Source: Roseateles depolymerans (GTDB lineage Bacteria > Pseudomonadota > Gammaproteobacteria > Burkholderiales > Burkholderiaceae_C). Taken from it: DNA of 64,000 nucleotides. The first letter of the stretch is position 1; each line of letters opens with the position of its first letter. Shown here piece after piece: positions 17,601 to 25,462 of this stretch. The translations under genes and the position numbers were made by a program. The stretch covers positions 1 to 64,000 of the forward strand of contig QFOD01000014.1 of NCBI GenBank assembly GCA_003241055.1, given 5' to 3'. Below the pieces are notes generated by a model. The model saw only the letters and a list, made by a program, of their open reading frames with translations, had not been told where the DNA came from and made no database searches.

Positions 17601-18133
17601 AGCACCAACTGCAGGTCTTCAAGGCGGTGCTGACGGGACAGCGGCCGATCATCGAACAGCAGCTGGCCGGCATGCACCTCCAGGTGGTGGATGGCAACGC
17701 CGGGTCCCGGCTCCGCCGACGGCTTGGACCAGCGGTTCAACAGATCGTCAATGTCGTAGTGCCCATCGGCAACGCGGGCCAGGCGCAGTTGCGGGCGATC
17801 CAGCATCAGGCGCCGCAGCACGATGTCGCCCCGAAGCAGTTCGCCCAGCGACAGCGACACCTCCAGACGCCCCAGGTCCAGCAGCAAGGGCTGGCCCTGA
17901 CGCGCGCCGGCCACCGTCAACCCTTCCAGTACGAGCCCCTGCCTCCAGGGCTGATAGGCGGCGTGCTGGATTCGAACCTCCCGCCCGAGCGTCTCGCCGA
18001 TCAGCGCAGCGCCCCGGCCGGGCAGCCACAGCGGCACGGCCAGCATCAGCAGCAGGGATAGAAACAGCCACAGCAACGAGAGCGTGGCGACAGCGCCCAG
18101 GGCGCGCTTCAGGATCAGGCGGATTGCTTTCAC
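14648..18133 (-). CDS. DUF748 domain protein, AsmA-like envelope protein
   Basis: The 1161-aa protein has an N-terminal signal anchor (hydrophobic residues about 12-40), then long repetitive beta-strand segments of the AsmA/DUF748 type. A DUF748 core sits in the last third (NDRFIRPNYSARLSELQGSL, then ELVPLSAYAGKYAGY) and a C-terminal helical OmpA-like part (LEGWADAATDG) follows. AsmA-like proteins bridge the periplasm and are implicated in lipid transfer to the outer membrane. It is the first gene of a tight operon with msrA and the FtsX transporter. The opposite strand carries the YdcF gene start nearby. Confidence 0.87.
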   Translation of the reverse strand: MKAIRLILKRALGAVATLSLLWLFLSLLLMLAVPLWLPGRGAALIGETLGREVRIQHAAYQPWRQGLVLEGLTVAGARQGQPLLLDLGRLEVSLSLGELLRGDIVLRRLMLDRPQLRLARVADGHYDIDDLLNRWSKPSAEPGPGVAIHHLEVHAGQLLFDDRPLSRQHRLEDLQLVLPFVSTMADDAAEKVQPRLSGRFDGVEFDSQAEATPFAADRSGRLSFKLAGLELAPFAPYAPAQLPWRLQRGRLGVDLTLEFATPAAQASRLKLSGVIGLDDLVVASSDGHARAGWQHLTLPLADVQPLARRVALGRVQLQAPFLEGDWPAASAPGPKAAQPARTADPSWQLQLAGADLTLGRLRSAGAEVDDGQIKLGPLAWPLRAQTQAEIALRFQQAPLTAKVQLSPERLVADLGVQGLVLARLAAWLPLPAGVRVDGALTTQAKLELAQPLAADPLQRARLSIDGLALDAAALHWAGARAPALAWQRASLDHAVVDLGAHKLDLGRLALEGLQARAARDAQGRLDWVALQQPGGESGSASSAPGTPWRLSLQGLSLQHTSLGWQDAMSFTPVALQVDGLALSLGPLRWPEGGLSPLKLQGRIGAGDSKAASGSLGFEGQLMLASSGLRGAQGQVRLRRLPLQPLGSYLDPATGLHLAKADLDLRAQIDAQESAKGWAVEAHGDAGLGSLALMQVRLVDGRPVVGEDLLSWAAMKLDDFQFTMQPGLAPSLRARELALDDAYARLIVDPLGRLNLRDLGAAKAQAAAQAPTAAASAAPVVDAPLPVRVAIEQIRLNRGLVDFNDRFIRPNYSARLSELQGSLGAFDTAKPAMAPLSLRGRVMGNGRLEVNGELRPGSPLALDVQAQASDIELVPLSAYAGKYAGYAIENGRLSTKLRYRIEANGQLNASNQIILNQLTFGDKVESPDATTLPVRFAVSLLKDSHGVIDVNLPVSGSINDPEFSVGGLVWRLILNLIGKALTAPFALFGGGDDGGPPQLSFEPGSRQPLQTAALQRLAAQMADRPAVRLTLEGWADAATDGASLKQQALDAELKAKVGQGAEAALRELYRATPGTDKPKNFLGLDKSLPPEQMRTWLLAHRSVDGESLRQLALSRATAVRDLLAAQGVPAERLRLAAPQLRACGDSCEASWQPHVQLSLDTP

Positions 18134-18174
18134 GACGGGGCAGATTATTCCTGTCGTCGGAGATGATGCCGGCC

Positions 18175-18957
18175 ATGAACCTGGACTTTGCTGCCCTCAA
18201 GACCCTGGTGCTGCTCCTGCTGATGCCTCCCGTGCCCTGGCTGCTGCTGGCGGCCTGGGGAGGTTGGCGCCTGAAGCACCAGCGGCGCGGCGGCGTGCTG
18301 CTGGCAGCCGCGCTTGGGCTGCTGTGGCTCAGCAGCACCGAGGCCGTCGGCGAACTGCTGATTCGCGCCATGGGCAAACCCCCAGTGCTCACGCCGGCCG
18401 CGGTGGATCGCCTGCGCGGACAAGCCGCCGGCGCGGTGCTGGTGCTGGGCGGCGGCGTGCGGCGCGAGGTGCCCGAACTGGGCGACGCCGGGCTCGCGGA
18501 CATCACCGCCCAGCGGCTGGCCTACGGTGTCTGGCTGGCGCGACGCAGCGGCTGGCCCTTGGCTTTTTCCGGGGGCATAGGCTGGACGGCGCGCCGGCTG
18601 ACCCAGCCGGAAGCCACCGTCGTCGCGCGTGTCGCCGCGCAGGACTATCAATTGCCGCTCACCTGGGCGGAGGGCCGCTCCCGGGACACACGTGAAAACG
18701 CGCAGCAGATCATGCCGCTGCTGGCCAAGGCGGGCGTGCGAGACATCCTGCTGGTGACCCACGACGCGCACATGAAGCGCAGCCTTCGCGCTTTCAACGA
18801 AGCGGCGGCAGCGTTGGGCATGCAGGTGACGCCCGCGCCGGTCGGCCTGCTCGCCGATGGTTTGGGGAGCTTCAGCGACTGGTGCCCCTCGACGGCAGGC
18901 TTCGAGAGGGTTCGCTACGTGGTCTACGAGACGCTGGCCTACTGGGCCGGCCACTGA
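18175..18957 (+). CDS. YdcF family (DUF218) membrane protein
   Basis: The 260-aa protein has two N-terminal hydrophobic segments (about residues 9-27 and 35-52) and a DUF218 domain with GAVLVLGGGVRRE, an acidic EGRSRDTRENA motif and LLVTHDAHMKR. This is the SanA/YdcF/ElyC fold associated with envelope and peptidoglycan integrity. The ATG at 18175 follows a GGAG site at long spacing; ATGs at 18163 and 18166 are in frame. It is divergent from DUF748. Confidence 0.85.
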   Translation: MNLDFAALKTLVLLLLMPPVPWLLLAAWGGWRLKHQRRGGVLLAAALGLLWLSSTEAVGELLIRAMGKPPVLTPAAVDRLRGQAAGAVLVLGGGVRREVPELGDAGLADITAQRLAYGVWLARRSGWPLAFSGGIGWTARRLTQPEATVVARVAAQDYQLPLTWAEGRSRDTRENAQQIMPLLAKAGVRDILLVTHDAHMKRSLRAFNEAAAALGMQVTPAPVGLLADGLGSFSDWCPSTAGFERVRYVVYETLAYWAGH

Positions 18958-18995
18958 GTCTTCGTCTACAAGAACGGCAGATGCCCAAATAGAAA

Positions 18996-19023
18996 CCCCG
19001 CCGGGCTTGAGGGCCGGGCGGGG
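18996..19023 (-). terminator. GC-rich hairpin between ydcF-like gene and ubiD
   Basis: CCCCGCC at 18996-19002 pairs with GGCGGGG at 19017-19023. On the minus strand the hairpin is followed by TTTCTATTT, so it fits best as the ubiD terminator. It lies between convergent genes and may work in both directions. Confidence 0.55.
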
Positions 19024-19153
19024 TGGATGGCGAGGCCATCTCGGGGCTCCGCAGCCATCTGCTGCAGGGCTCCTGGCGCGCAACGATTGCGCCAGAGGGT
19101 GCGCCTGAAAAGGCTCCTCAAAGTTAGTTAAAGAAGCCTGCTCATTCAAGCCT

Positions 19154-20686
19154 TCAGGCAAATATTTGCTTGTAAAGCTCCTCCGTCCGAGCCTTTACGC
19201 TGGCGGGCATCGAGATGCCTCGCCCCCATTCACGCGAGGTCTCACCCGGCCACTTGTTGGTGGCGTCCAGCCCCATCTTGCCGCCCAGCCCGCTGACCGG
19301 CGACGCGAAGTCGAGATAGTCGATGGGTGTGTTCTCCACCAGCGTGGTGTCACGGGCGGGATCCATGCGCGTGGTGATCGCCCAGATCACCTCCTGCCAG
19401 TTCCGGATGTCGATGTCATCGTCGACCACCACAATGAACTTGGTGTACATGAACTGCCGCAGGTAGCTCCACAGGCCGAACATCAACCGCTTGGCATGAC
19501 CCGGATAGGCTTTCTTGATGGAGATCACCGCCATCCGGTAGCTGCAGCCTTCCGGTGGCAGATAGAAGTCCACGATCTCCGGGAACTGCTTCTGCAGGAT
19601 GGGCACGAACACCTCGTTCAGCGCCACGCCCAGGACGGCCGGCTCATCGGGCGGCTTGCCGGTGTAGGTGGAGTGATAGATGGGGTCACGGCGCTGGGTC
19701 TGGCGCGTCACCTCGAACACCGGGAACCAGTCCTGCTCGTTGTAGTAGCCGGTGTGGTCGCCATAAGGGCCCTCGAGCGCGTGCAGATAGCCGCCCTTTT
19801 CTTTTAGCGGCACGCCCCGCTCACTGACCCCGGTGAAGCCGACTGGCGCCGTCGGGATGTAGCCCTCCAGCACGATCTCCGCCGAAGCGGGCGCCTGGAG
19901 TGCCTGACCATACCCAATGCCCGTTTCCACCAGTTCCGTGCGCGATCCGCGCAGCAGGCCGGCGAACTGATATTCCGACAGGCTGTCCGGCACCGGCGTC
20001 ACGGCACCTAGGATGGTGGCGGGATCGGCCCCCAGCGCCACGGCGATGGGAAATGGCTGGCCGGGATGAGCCAGCGCGAAGTCTCTGAAATCCAGCGCCC
20101 CGCCGCGATGCGCGAGCCAGCGCATGATCAACTGCCTCGGCGCGATCAGTTGCTGCCGGTAGATCCCCAGGTTCTGACGCAGGCGCGCCGGGCCACGCGT
20201 GATCACGAGGCCCCACGTGATCAGCGGGCCGGCATCCTCGGGCCAACAGGTCTGGATCGGCAGTCGCCCCAGGTCGATCTCGCCGCCCTCCAGCACTTCT
20301 TGTTGACAAGGCGCGGACCGCTGCACGCTGGGCTTCATGTCCCACAAGGCTTTGGCCATCTGCAGCAACTTGCCCGCGTCCTTCAGCCCCTTGGGTGGCT
20401 CAGGCTCCTTGAGGCTGGCCAGCACGCGCCCCACATCACGCAGTTCAGCCAACGATTCCGCCCCCATCCCGAGCGCGACACGTCGGGTGGTGCCGAATAG
20501 ATTGGCCAGCACCGGCACGCGGTGTCCGCTCGGCTTTTCAAACAGCAACGCCGGGCCTTGCGCACGCAGCACACGGTCGGCCAGCGCCGTCATTTCCAGC
20601 TCTGGCGACACCGGAACATCGACGCGACGCAACTCGCCCAGCCGTTCCAGGCCAGCCATGAAGTCCCGCAGGTCCTTGTATTTCAT
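19154..20686 (-). CDS. ubiD: 4-hydroxy-3-polyprenylbenzoate decarboxylase
   Basis: The 510-aa protein matches UbiD through its length. It begins MKYKDLRDFM, carries RQNLGIYRQQ (prenylated-FMN region) and IRNWQEVIWAITTRMDP with the D-R-E catalytic neighbourhood, and ends with WPGETSREWG. It decarboxylates the ubiquinone precursor using prenyl-FMN made by UbiX. Start 20686 gives the canonical N-terminus; a 9-residue upstream extension is unlikely. It is divergent from the lytic transglycosylase. Confidence 0.94.
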   Translation of the reverse strand: MKYKDLRDFMAGLERLGELRRVDVPVSPELEMTALADRVLRAQGPALLFEKPSGHRVPVLANLFGTTRRVALGMGAESLAELRDVGRVLASLKEPEPPKGLKDAGKLLQMAKALWDMKPSVQRSAPCQQEVLEGGEIDLGRLPIQTCWPEDAGPLITWGLVITRGPARLRQNLGIYRQQLIAPRQLIMRWLAHRGGALDFRDFALAHPGQPFPIAVALGADPATILGAVTPVPDSLSEYQFAGLLRGSRTELVETGIGYGQALQAPASAEIVLEGYIPTAPVGFTGVSERGVPLKEKGGYLHALEGPYGDHTGYYNEQDWFPVFEVTRQTQRRDPIYHSTYTGKPPDEPAVLGVALNEVFVPILQKQFPEIVDFYLPPEGCSYRMAVISIKKAYPGHAKRLMFGLWSYLRQFMYTKFIVVVDDDIDIRNWQEVIWAITTRMDPARDTTLVENTPIDYLDFASPVSGLGGKMGLDATNKWPGETSREWGRGISMPASVKARTEELYKQIFA

Positions 20687-20719
20687 AACCAAAAGTAGTT
20701 TTGATTCCGCCAAACAGCC

Positions 20720-20747
20720 TTGACGGGTTATCTTGACCTCGTAGAAT
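20720..20747 (+). promoter_or_regulatory. sigma-70-like promoter of the lytic transglycosylase gene
   Basis: TTGACG (20720-20725) and TAGAAT (20742-20747) are separated by 16 bp. They lie about 150 bp upstream of the lytic transglycosylase gene and imply a long leader. The remaining 20748-20899 leader shows no riboswitch I recognise. Confidence 0.5.
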
Positions 20748-20899
20748 CCGCCCCCTCGGGTTTACACCAAACCCATCCGGCGGGCCCACCGAGCATCTCA
20801 GGCCACAGGCCCGACGCATCGCCGGAGAAATTATCACCGTCGCCCATCCCGCTCCGGCCTCTGGCCTGATGCAGCGGGAGACCGCGACCAAGGAGTCGC

Positions 20900-21760
20900 A
20901 TGACCACGCGTCAAGACATCGGATCACTGGCCCGCAATGTGCGGGATGCCGGCACGCTGTTCGTCCGGGACATCGGCAATGGTCTGCTGGTTGTCAGTCA
21001 CAACACCCTGGCCCTCGTGGGCCTTGCTGTCGTGTGCGTGCTGATGGTGTTCAGCAGTCAGGATGGCCTGCGCCACAAACTGGAAGCCGCAACACTGGGC
21101 TGGCTGCATGCCCGCCAGGAAGCGCGCGCAGAAGCCGAAGGCAATCTGCTGCAGGCCAGCGCCGAACCGGAGGCCGTTGCCCGAGCAACGGCCGTCGATC
21201 CTCGTGAACTGAACCGGCAGCAGGCCGCCGTCGCGCTCTGGCTGGCGCGCCGTTATCGGGTGGCCCCCGAGCCGGTCGGCCGTCTGGTTCAGGAAGCCTG
21301 GGCCGTTGGTCAACGAGCCAAGGTCGAGCCCACATTGATCCTGGCCATCATGGCCATCGAGTCGGGCTTCAACCCATTCGCCCAGAGCGCCGTCGGCGCC
21401 CAGGGGCTGATGCAGGTGATGACCCGTGTGCACGACGACAAGTACGAGGCGTTCGGTGGCAACCACGCGGCCTTCGATCCGGTGACCAATCTGCGGGTCG
21501 GCGTCCAGGTGCTGCGCGAGTGCATCCAGCGCGCGGGCAGCGTCGAGGAGGGGCTCAAGTACTACGTCGGTGCTGCCAACCTGGCAGAGGACACCGGCTA
21601 CGCCAGCCGCGTGCTGGCGGAACACGAATTGCTGAAAGCCGTGGCCGCCGGGCGCAACCTGCCCGCCACGACGCCGGCTCGGCCACTGCGCGAGGCGTCA
21701 GCACCTGCCGATCACGAAGCCCCCCAGGTGGCGATGGCGCGCACCGACGGCGCCCACTGA
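20900..21760 (+). CDS. membrane-anchored lytic transglycosylase (SLT domain)
   Basis: The 286-aa protein has a membrane helix at about residues 34-52, a linker rich in Ala/Glu, and an SLT domain at about 130-245. The catalytic Glu154 is in AIMAIESGFNP, followed by GAQGLMQVM and the later YVGAANL segment. It cleaves peptidoglycan glycosidic bonds to anhydro-muropeptides. The start follows AAGGAG. It precedes the glyA riboswitch leader. Confidence 0.88.
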   Translation: MTTRQDIGSLARNVRDAGTLFVRDIGNGLLVVSHNTLALVGLAVVCVLMVFSSQDGLRHKLEAATLGWLHARQEARAEAEGNLLQASAEPEAVARATAVDPRELNRQQAAVALWLARRYRVAPEPVGRLVQEAWAVGQRAKVEPTLILAIMAIESGFNPFAQSAVGAQGLMQVMTRVHDDKYEAFGGNHAAFDPVTNLRVGVQVLRECIQRAGSVEEGLKYYVGAANLAEDTGYASRVLAEHELLKAVAAGRNLPATTPARPLREASAPADHEAPQVAMARTDGAH

Positions 21761-21771
21761 CATACACTCGC

Positions 21772-21888
21772 CGCTCACGCGACTGGCGATCAGGGTCACG
21801 AAGGCAGCGATGTCGGGCAGACCTGAGGTGGGGCACCACCGGGGAGCGTGAAGCGGCTCGACCGCCATCCGCCGTTCGCCTGGGCAAC
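21772..21888 (+). ncRNA. ZTP (pfl) riboswitch upstream of glyA
   Basis: The leader of glyA contains the hallmarks of the ZTP/pfl riboswitch in order: CGCGACTGGCG near 21778, a variable stem, GGGGCACCACCGGGGAGCG around 21830-21848, and the conserved CGCCTGGGCA end at 21877-21886. This class binds ZTP or ZMP, which accumulate when 10-formyl-tetrahydrofolate is short, and turns on one-carbon genes. Control of glyA fits this. Boundaries are approximate and were set by eye. Confidence 0.85.
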
Positions 21889-21952
21889 CGAGTACGCCGT
21901 CCGACGCGATGGCGACGCTCGGATTCAACGCCTGACACCGGAATCACAAGCC

Positions 21953-23203
21953 ATGTTTGACCGCAAAACCTCCACCCTTGCCCTGGTCGACCCCGAACTG
22001 TGGGCAGCCGTTCAGAACGAAACCCGCCGCCAGGAAGATCACATCGAACTGATCGCGTCTGAGAACTACACCTCGCCGGCCGTCATGGAGGCGCAGGGCA
22101 GCCAGCTGACCAACAAGTACGCCGAGGGCTATCCCGGCAAGCGCTACTACGGTGGCTGTGAGTTCGTCGACGTGGCAGAGCAACTGGCGATCGACCGCCT
22201 GAAGCAGCTGTTCGACGCCAACTTCGCCAATGTGCAGCCGAACTCCGGCTCGCAGGCCAACCAGGGCGTCTTCTTTGCACTGCTGCAGCCCGGCGACACC
22301 ATCATGGGCATGAGCCTGGCCGAAGGCGGCCACCTGACGCACGGCATGGCGCTGAACATGAGCGGCAAGTGGTTCAACGTCATCTCCTATGGCCTGAACG
22401 CCAAGGAAGAGATCGACTACGACGCCATGGAAGCGCTGGCCCGCGAGAAGAAGCCCAAGCTCATCATCGCCGGTGCTTCCGCCTACTCGCTGCGCATCGA
22501 CTTCGAGCGCTTCGCCAAGGTGGCCAAGGAGATCGGCGCCTACTTCATGGTGGACATGGCGCATTACGCCGGTCTGATCGCCGCAGGCGTCTACCCCAAC
22601 CCGGTGCCGCATGCCGACGTGGTGACCTCCACCACCCACAAGAGCCTGCGCGGCCCGCGCGGCGGCATCATCCTGACGAACAGCGAAGACATCGCCAAGA
22701 AGATCAACTCGGCCATCTTCCCCGGCATTCAGGGCGGCCCGCTGATGCACGTCATCGCCGGCAAGGCAGTCGCCTTCAAGGAAGCACTGACCCCCGAGTT
22801 CAAGGCCTACCAGGAACAAGTGGTCAAGAACGCCAAGGTGCTGGCCGACACTCTGATCGAGCGCGGCCTGCGCATCGTCTCCGGTGGCACCGAGAGCCAT
22901 GTGATGCTGGTGGACCTGCGCCCCAAGAACCTGACGGGCAAGGAAGCCGAGGCCATCCTGGGCAAGGCCCACATGACCTGCAACAAGAACGGCATCCCCA
23001 ACGATCCGCAAAAGCCCATGGTGACCAGCGGCATCCGCCTCGGCACGCCGGCCATGACGACGCGCGGCTTCAAGGAGGAACAGGTTCGCCAGACGGCCCA
23101 CCTGATCGCCGATGTACTGGACAACCCGCACGATGAGTCCAACATCGCGGCGGTCCAGGCCAAGGTCGCGGCGCTGACCGCCGCCTTCCCGGTCTACCGC
23201 TAA
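21953..23203 (+). CDS. glyA: serine hydroxymethyltransferase
   Basis: The 416-aa protein is a full-length SHMT. It contains IELIASENYTSPAVMEAQGS, the PLP-lysine motif VTSTTHKSLRGPRGG and IRLGTPAMTTRGF. It interconverts serine and glycine with tetrahydrofolate, supplying one-carbon units. The ATG at 21953 is correct because the region upstream is the ZTP riboswitch; the open frame extending to 21848 is not protein. nrdR follows 15 bp downstream. Confidence 0.97.
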   Translation: MFDRKTSTLALVDPELWAAVQNETRRQEDHIELIASENYTSPAVMEAQGSQLTNKYAEGYPGKRYYGGCEFVDVAEQLAIDRLKQLFDANFANVQPNSGSQANQGVFFALLQPGDTIMGMSLAEGGHLTHGMALNMSGKWFNVISYGLNAKEEIDYDAMEALAREKKPKLIIAGASAYSLRIDFERFAKVAKEIGAYFMVDMAHYAGLIAAGVYPNPVPHADVVTSTTHKSLRGPRGGIILTNSEDIAKKINSAIFPGIQGGPLMHVIAGKAVAFKEALTPEFKAYQEQVVKNAKVLADTLIERGLRIVSGGTESHVMLVDLRPKNLTGKEAEAILGKAHMTCNKNGIPNDPQKPMVTSGIRLGTPAMTTRGFKEEQVRQTAHLIADVLDNPHDESNIAAVQAKVAALTAAFPVYR

Positions 23204-23218
23204 AGCGCCCCAGCCGCC

Positions 23219-23662
23219 GTGCGCTGCCCGTTCTGCTCACACACCGAAACCCAGGTCACCGAGACCCGGGAATCGGATGAGGGCGACGTCATTCGCCGGC
23301 GGCGCCGCTGCCTGTCCTGTGACAAGCGCTTCACCACCTATGAACGAGCGGACATCGCGCTGCCCGCGGTCGTGAAGAAGGATGGCCGGCGCGCCGACTT
23401 CGATGCCGGCAAGCTGCGGGCATCGATGCAGCTGGCATTGCGCAAGCGCTCGGTGAGCGTTGAACAGGTCGATGCGGCCATCACCCGCATCGAGGAAAAG
23501 CTGCTCGCCAGCGGCGCACGGGAAATCTCGTCGACCCGACTCGGCGAACTGGTGATGCGTGAACTCAAGCGCATCGACAAGGTGGCCTACGTGCGCTTCG
23601 CGTCGGTCTACCGCAGCTTTGAGGACGTAGACGAGTTCCGCCAGCTGATCCGCGAGATCTGA
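23219..23662 (+). CDS. nrdR: transcriptional regulator NrdR
   Basis: The 147-aa protein starts with GTG and has the NrdR zinc ribbon (C3, C6, C31, C34) followed by RFTTYERAD and an ATP-cone domain (about 50-137, VVKKDGRRADFD). It represses ribonucleotide reductase genes according to ATP/dATP. The glyA-nrdR pairing is common in betaproteobacteria. It is followed by a strong hairpin. Confidence 0.96.
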   Translation: MRCPFCSHTETQVTETRESDEGDVIRRRRRCLSCDKRFTTYERADIALPAVVKKDGRRADFDAGKLRASMQLALRKRSVSVEQVDAAITRIEEKLLASGAREISSTRLGELVMRELKRIDKVAYVRFASVYRSFEDVDEFRQLIREI

Positions 23663-23673
23663 TTCCCTCCAAA

Positions 23674-23699
23674 GGGGGGCTGCGTAGCCGCATCCCCCC
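23674..23699 (+). terminator. GC-rich hairpin after nrdR
   Basis: GGGGGG at 23674-23679 pairs with CCCCCC at 23694-23699. Inside, TGCG (23681-23684) pairs with CGCA (23689-23692) around a TAGC loop. There is no T-tract, so it may be a terminator or an interspersed palindromic repeat. Confidence 0.5.
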
Positions 23700-23777
23700 G
23701 CCACCCACCCTCCAGTGGGAAGGTGCCGCGTGACTTCGCCGCCTAGATTCTGGTGCATCACCTGACAGGAGATCGCC

Positions 23778-24326
23778 ATGAAGTCCGTCGCCCTGACTGC
23801 ACGCCGCCAACTCGGCTTCACGCTGATCGAGCTCTGTGTCTGCGCCGGCATCGGGGCCGCCCTGCTCAGCCAGGCGATTCCTGGCATCCGTCAGCTGCGT
23901 GAGCAACAGGCCCTGAAGGCCGAGGCCGCCGAACTCGGCGCCGACCTGCGCTTTGCTCGCAGCGAAGCTGCCCGCCTGGGCACCGACATCGCCTTCCGGC
24001 TCAGCGGCCGCGGCAGCAACGCCTGCTACGTGCTTCACACCGGCAGCAACGGCGACTGCGACTGCTCCGGCGGACAGGCGGTCTGCCGTTCTGCGAACGC
24101 CCAGATTTTGAAGGTTCGCACATTGCCCGCCGGTCAGGCGCTGACGCTCAGCTCACGAGTGGAAACCCTGAGATATCAGCATGTACAGGGACTGGTCACA
24201 CCGGCAGCGAGCATCGACATCAGTTCGGGCAGCGGCGCAACCGTCCGTCAGGTCGTGGCCATTACCGGGCGCACCCGAAGCTGCGCCGTCGGGCAGGCGC
24301 TGGGTAGCATCCCCCGCTGCAGCTGA
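23778..24326 (+). CDS. fimT: GspH/FimT-family minor pilin
   Basis: The 182-aa protein has a type III prepilin leader ending in QLG followed by FTLIELCVCAGIG, with Glu5 present. Next comes the GspH/FimT domain (LRFARSEAARLG) and a Cys-rich loop DCDCSGGQAVC. It should be processed by PilD and help prime type IV pilus assembly. An AGGAG site precedes the ATG. It begins a six-gene minor pilin cluster. Confidence 0.88.
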   Translation: MKSVALTARRQLGFTLIELCVCAGIGAALLSQAIPGIRQLREQQALKAEAAELGADLRFARSEAARLGTDIAFRLSGRGSNACYVLHTGSNGDCDCSGGQAVCRSANAQILKVRTLPAGQALTLSSRVETLRYQHVQGLVTPAASIDISSGSGATVRQVVAITGRTRSCAVGQALGSIPRCS

Positions 24327-24425
24327 CCCCTCATTCATGGTGGACGCCGACCGGCGGCACGCGTCGGCTGACAAGCGGCGAAGGCAGGACGGGGCGGTCG
24401 CCGCGCCGATCAACAGAATGGGTCC

Positions 24426-24881
24426 ATGGCCCGAACCGCCCATCACCGTGGATTCACCCTCATTGAGTTGATGGTCGCCGTCGTCGTGGCCGGCATCCTG
24501 GCGGCCATCGCCTATCCGGTCTACAACGGCTACGTTCAGCGCAGCCGCCGGGCTGACGCCGTGAAACTGCTGACCGCGGTATCTCAGGCCCAGGAGAGGT
24601 ACCGGTCGAATCACGGGAATTACGCGGACAGCATGGACGTCCTCGGGATCGACGCGAGTTTGATCACGCCCAACTATGACGTGGCCATCGCCGGCGTCGA
24701 TACGCCCCCCAATCTGGTGATCGGTTATGTGCTCACCGCCAGCACCAAGAGCGGATCGCCTCAGGCGCGCGACACCGATTGCGCGCAGATGGTGCTCACC
24801 ATGCGGGTGGCACAGCTCACGCCCACTGCCTTGGACGCTCAGGGCAATCCACAGACGCAGGTGCCATGCTGGCCGCGGTGA
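24426..24881 (+). CDS. pilE: PilE-like type IV minor pilin
   Basis: This 151-aa pilin has a short leader and RGFTLIELMVAVVVAGILAA, followed by AYPVYNGYVQRSRRADA typical of PilE. Paired cysteines near the C-terminus (TDCAQM and VPCWPR) fit the D-region disulfide. It is encoded 99 bp after fimT and overlaps the next gene by 16 bp. The ribosome-binding site is weak. Confidence 0.88.
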   Translation: MARTAHHRGFTLIELMVAVVVAGILAAIAYPVYNGYVQRSRRADAVKLLTAVSQAQERYRSNHGNYADSMDVLGIDASLITPNYDVAIAGVDTPPNLVIGYVLTASTKSGSPQARDTDCAQMVLTMRVAQLTPTALDAQGNPQTQVPCWPR

Positions 24882-25462
24882 CGCCCCTCCTGGCAGCCGG
24901 CCACCGAGCCAACCGGGGACTCGGGCTGGTCGAGCTGATGGTGGCCACCGTGGTGCTCGGGGTCATCGTGGCCGTCGCGGCGCCGTCCCTGCGCGACCTT
25001 CTGGAGCGCCGACGCGTCGTGGCGGTGGCCGGCGAGCTGAACAACATCTTCGCCTTTGCCCGGAGTGAGGCCAACGTCAACGCAGATCAGACCCTGGTCC
25101 TGCACCTGGAGAACGACCCATCCGGCAATGTGAGCTGCGTGGCACTCACCGTCCTCCATCCCTCAGACGCATGGAAGTGCTACCAGACCCAGACGAATTT
25201 GATACGGGCCATCCTGCTGCGGCTATTCCTGATCCCCGCCAGCGACAACGTGAGCTTCCAGACAACCGCCACCCAGTGGGGCCTCGACCCCAATCGGATG
25301 TACTTTGTCCGCAACCGACCTGACACCTCGGTCTCCGGCGTGGCCATCACCATCACCGGCAGGCGCACGGGCGCTCAACTGAAGCTCGAATACAACCAGG
25401 CGGGGCGGGTGCATACCTGTTCCCCCCACGGCACCATGGGCGGGTACCCTGTATGCAGCTGA
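24866..25462 (+). CDS. second GspH/FimT-like minor pilin
   Basis: The 198-aa protein has an unusual prepilin sequence, RGLGLVELMVATVVLGVIVA, with Leu-Gly in place of the usual Phe-Thr after the cleavage Gly. It also has a GspH-like segment NIFAFARSEANVNAD. C-terminal Cys residues occur in HTCSPHG and YPVCS. The ATG at 24866 overlaps the pilE end by 16 bp, and the stop overlaps pilW by 10 bp. Having two GspH-type pilins in one cluster is somewhat unusual. Confidence 0.82.
   Translation: MLAAVTPLLAAGHRANRGLGLVELMVATVVLGVIVAVAAPSLRDLLERRRVVAVAGELNNIFAFARSEANVNADQTLVLHLENDPSGNVSCVALTVLHPSDAWKCYQTQTNLIRAILLRLFLIPASDNVSFQTTATQWGLDPNRMYFVRNRPDTSVSGVAITITGRRTGAQLKLEYNQAGRVHTCSPHGTMGGYPVCS

Noticed and set aside
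15092..18061. Long plus-strand frames opposite DUF748
   Set aside because: They are antisense to a convincing 1161-aa protein and carry no domain.
20687..20713. Nine-residue extension of UbiD
   Set aside because: The canonical MKYKDLRDFM start is at 20686, with no better ribosome-binding site upstream.
20748..20899. Riboswitch in the leader of the lytic transglycosylase gene
   Set aside because: The leader is long and has some inverted repeats, but no known riboswitch consensus was matched.
21848..21952. N-terminal extension of glyA
   Set aside because: The stretch coincides with the ZTP riboswitch and the region after it. The family N-terminus starts at 21953.
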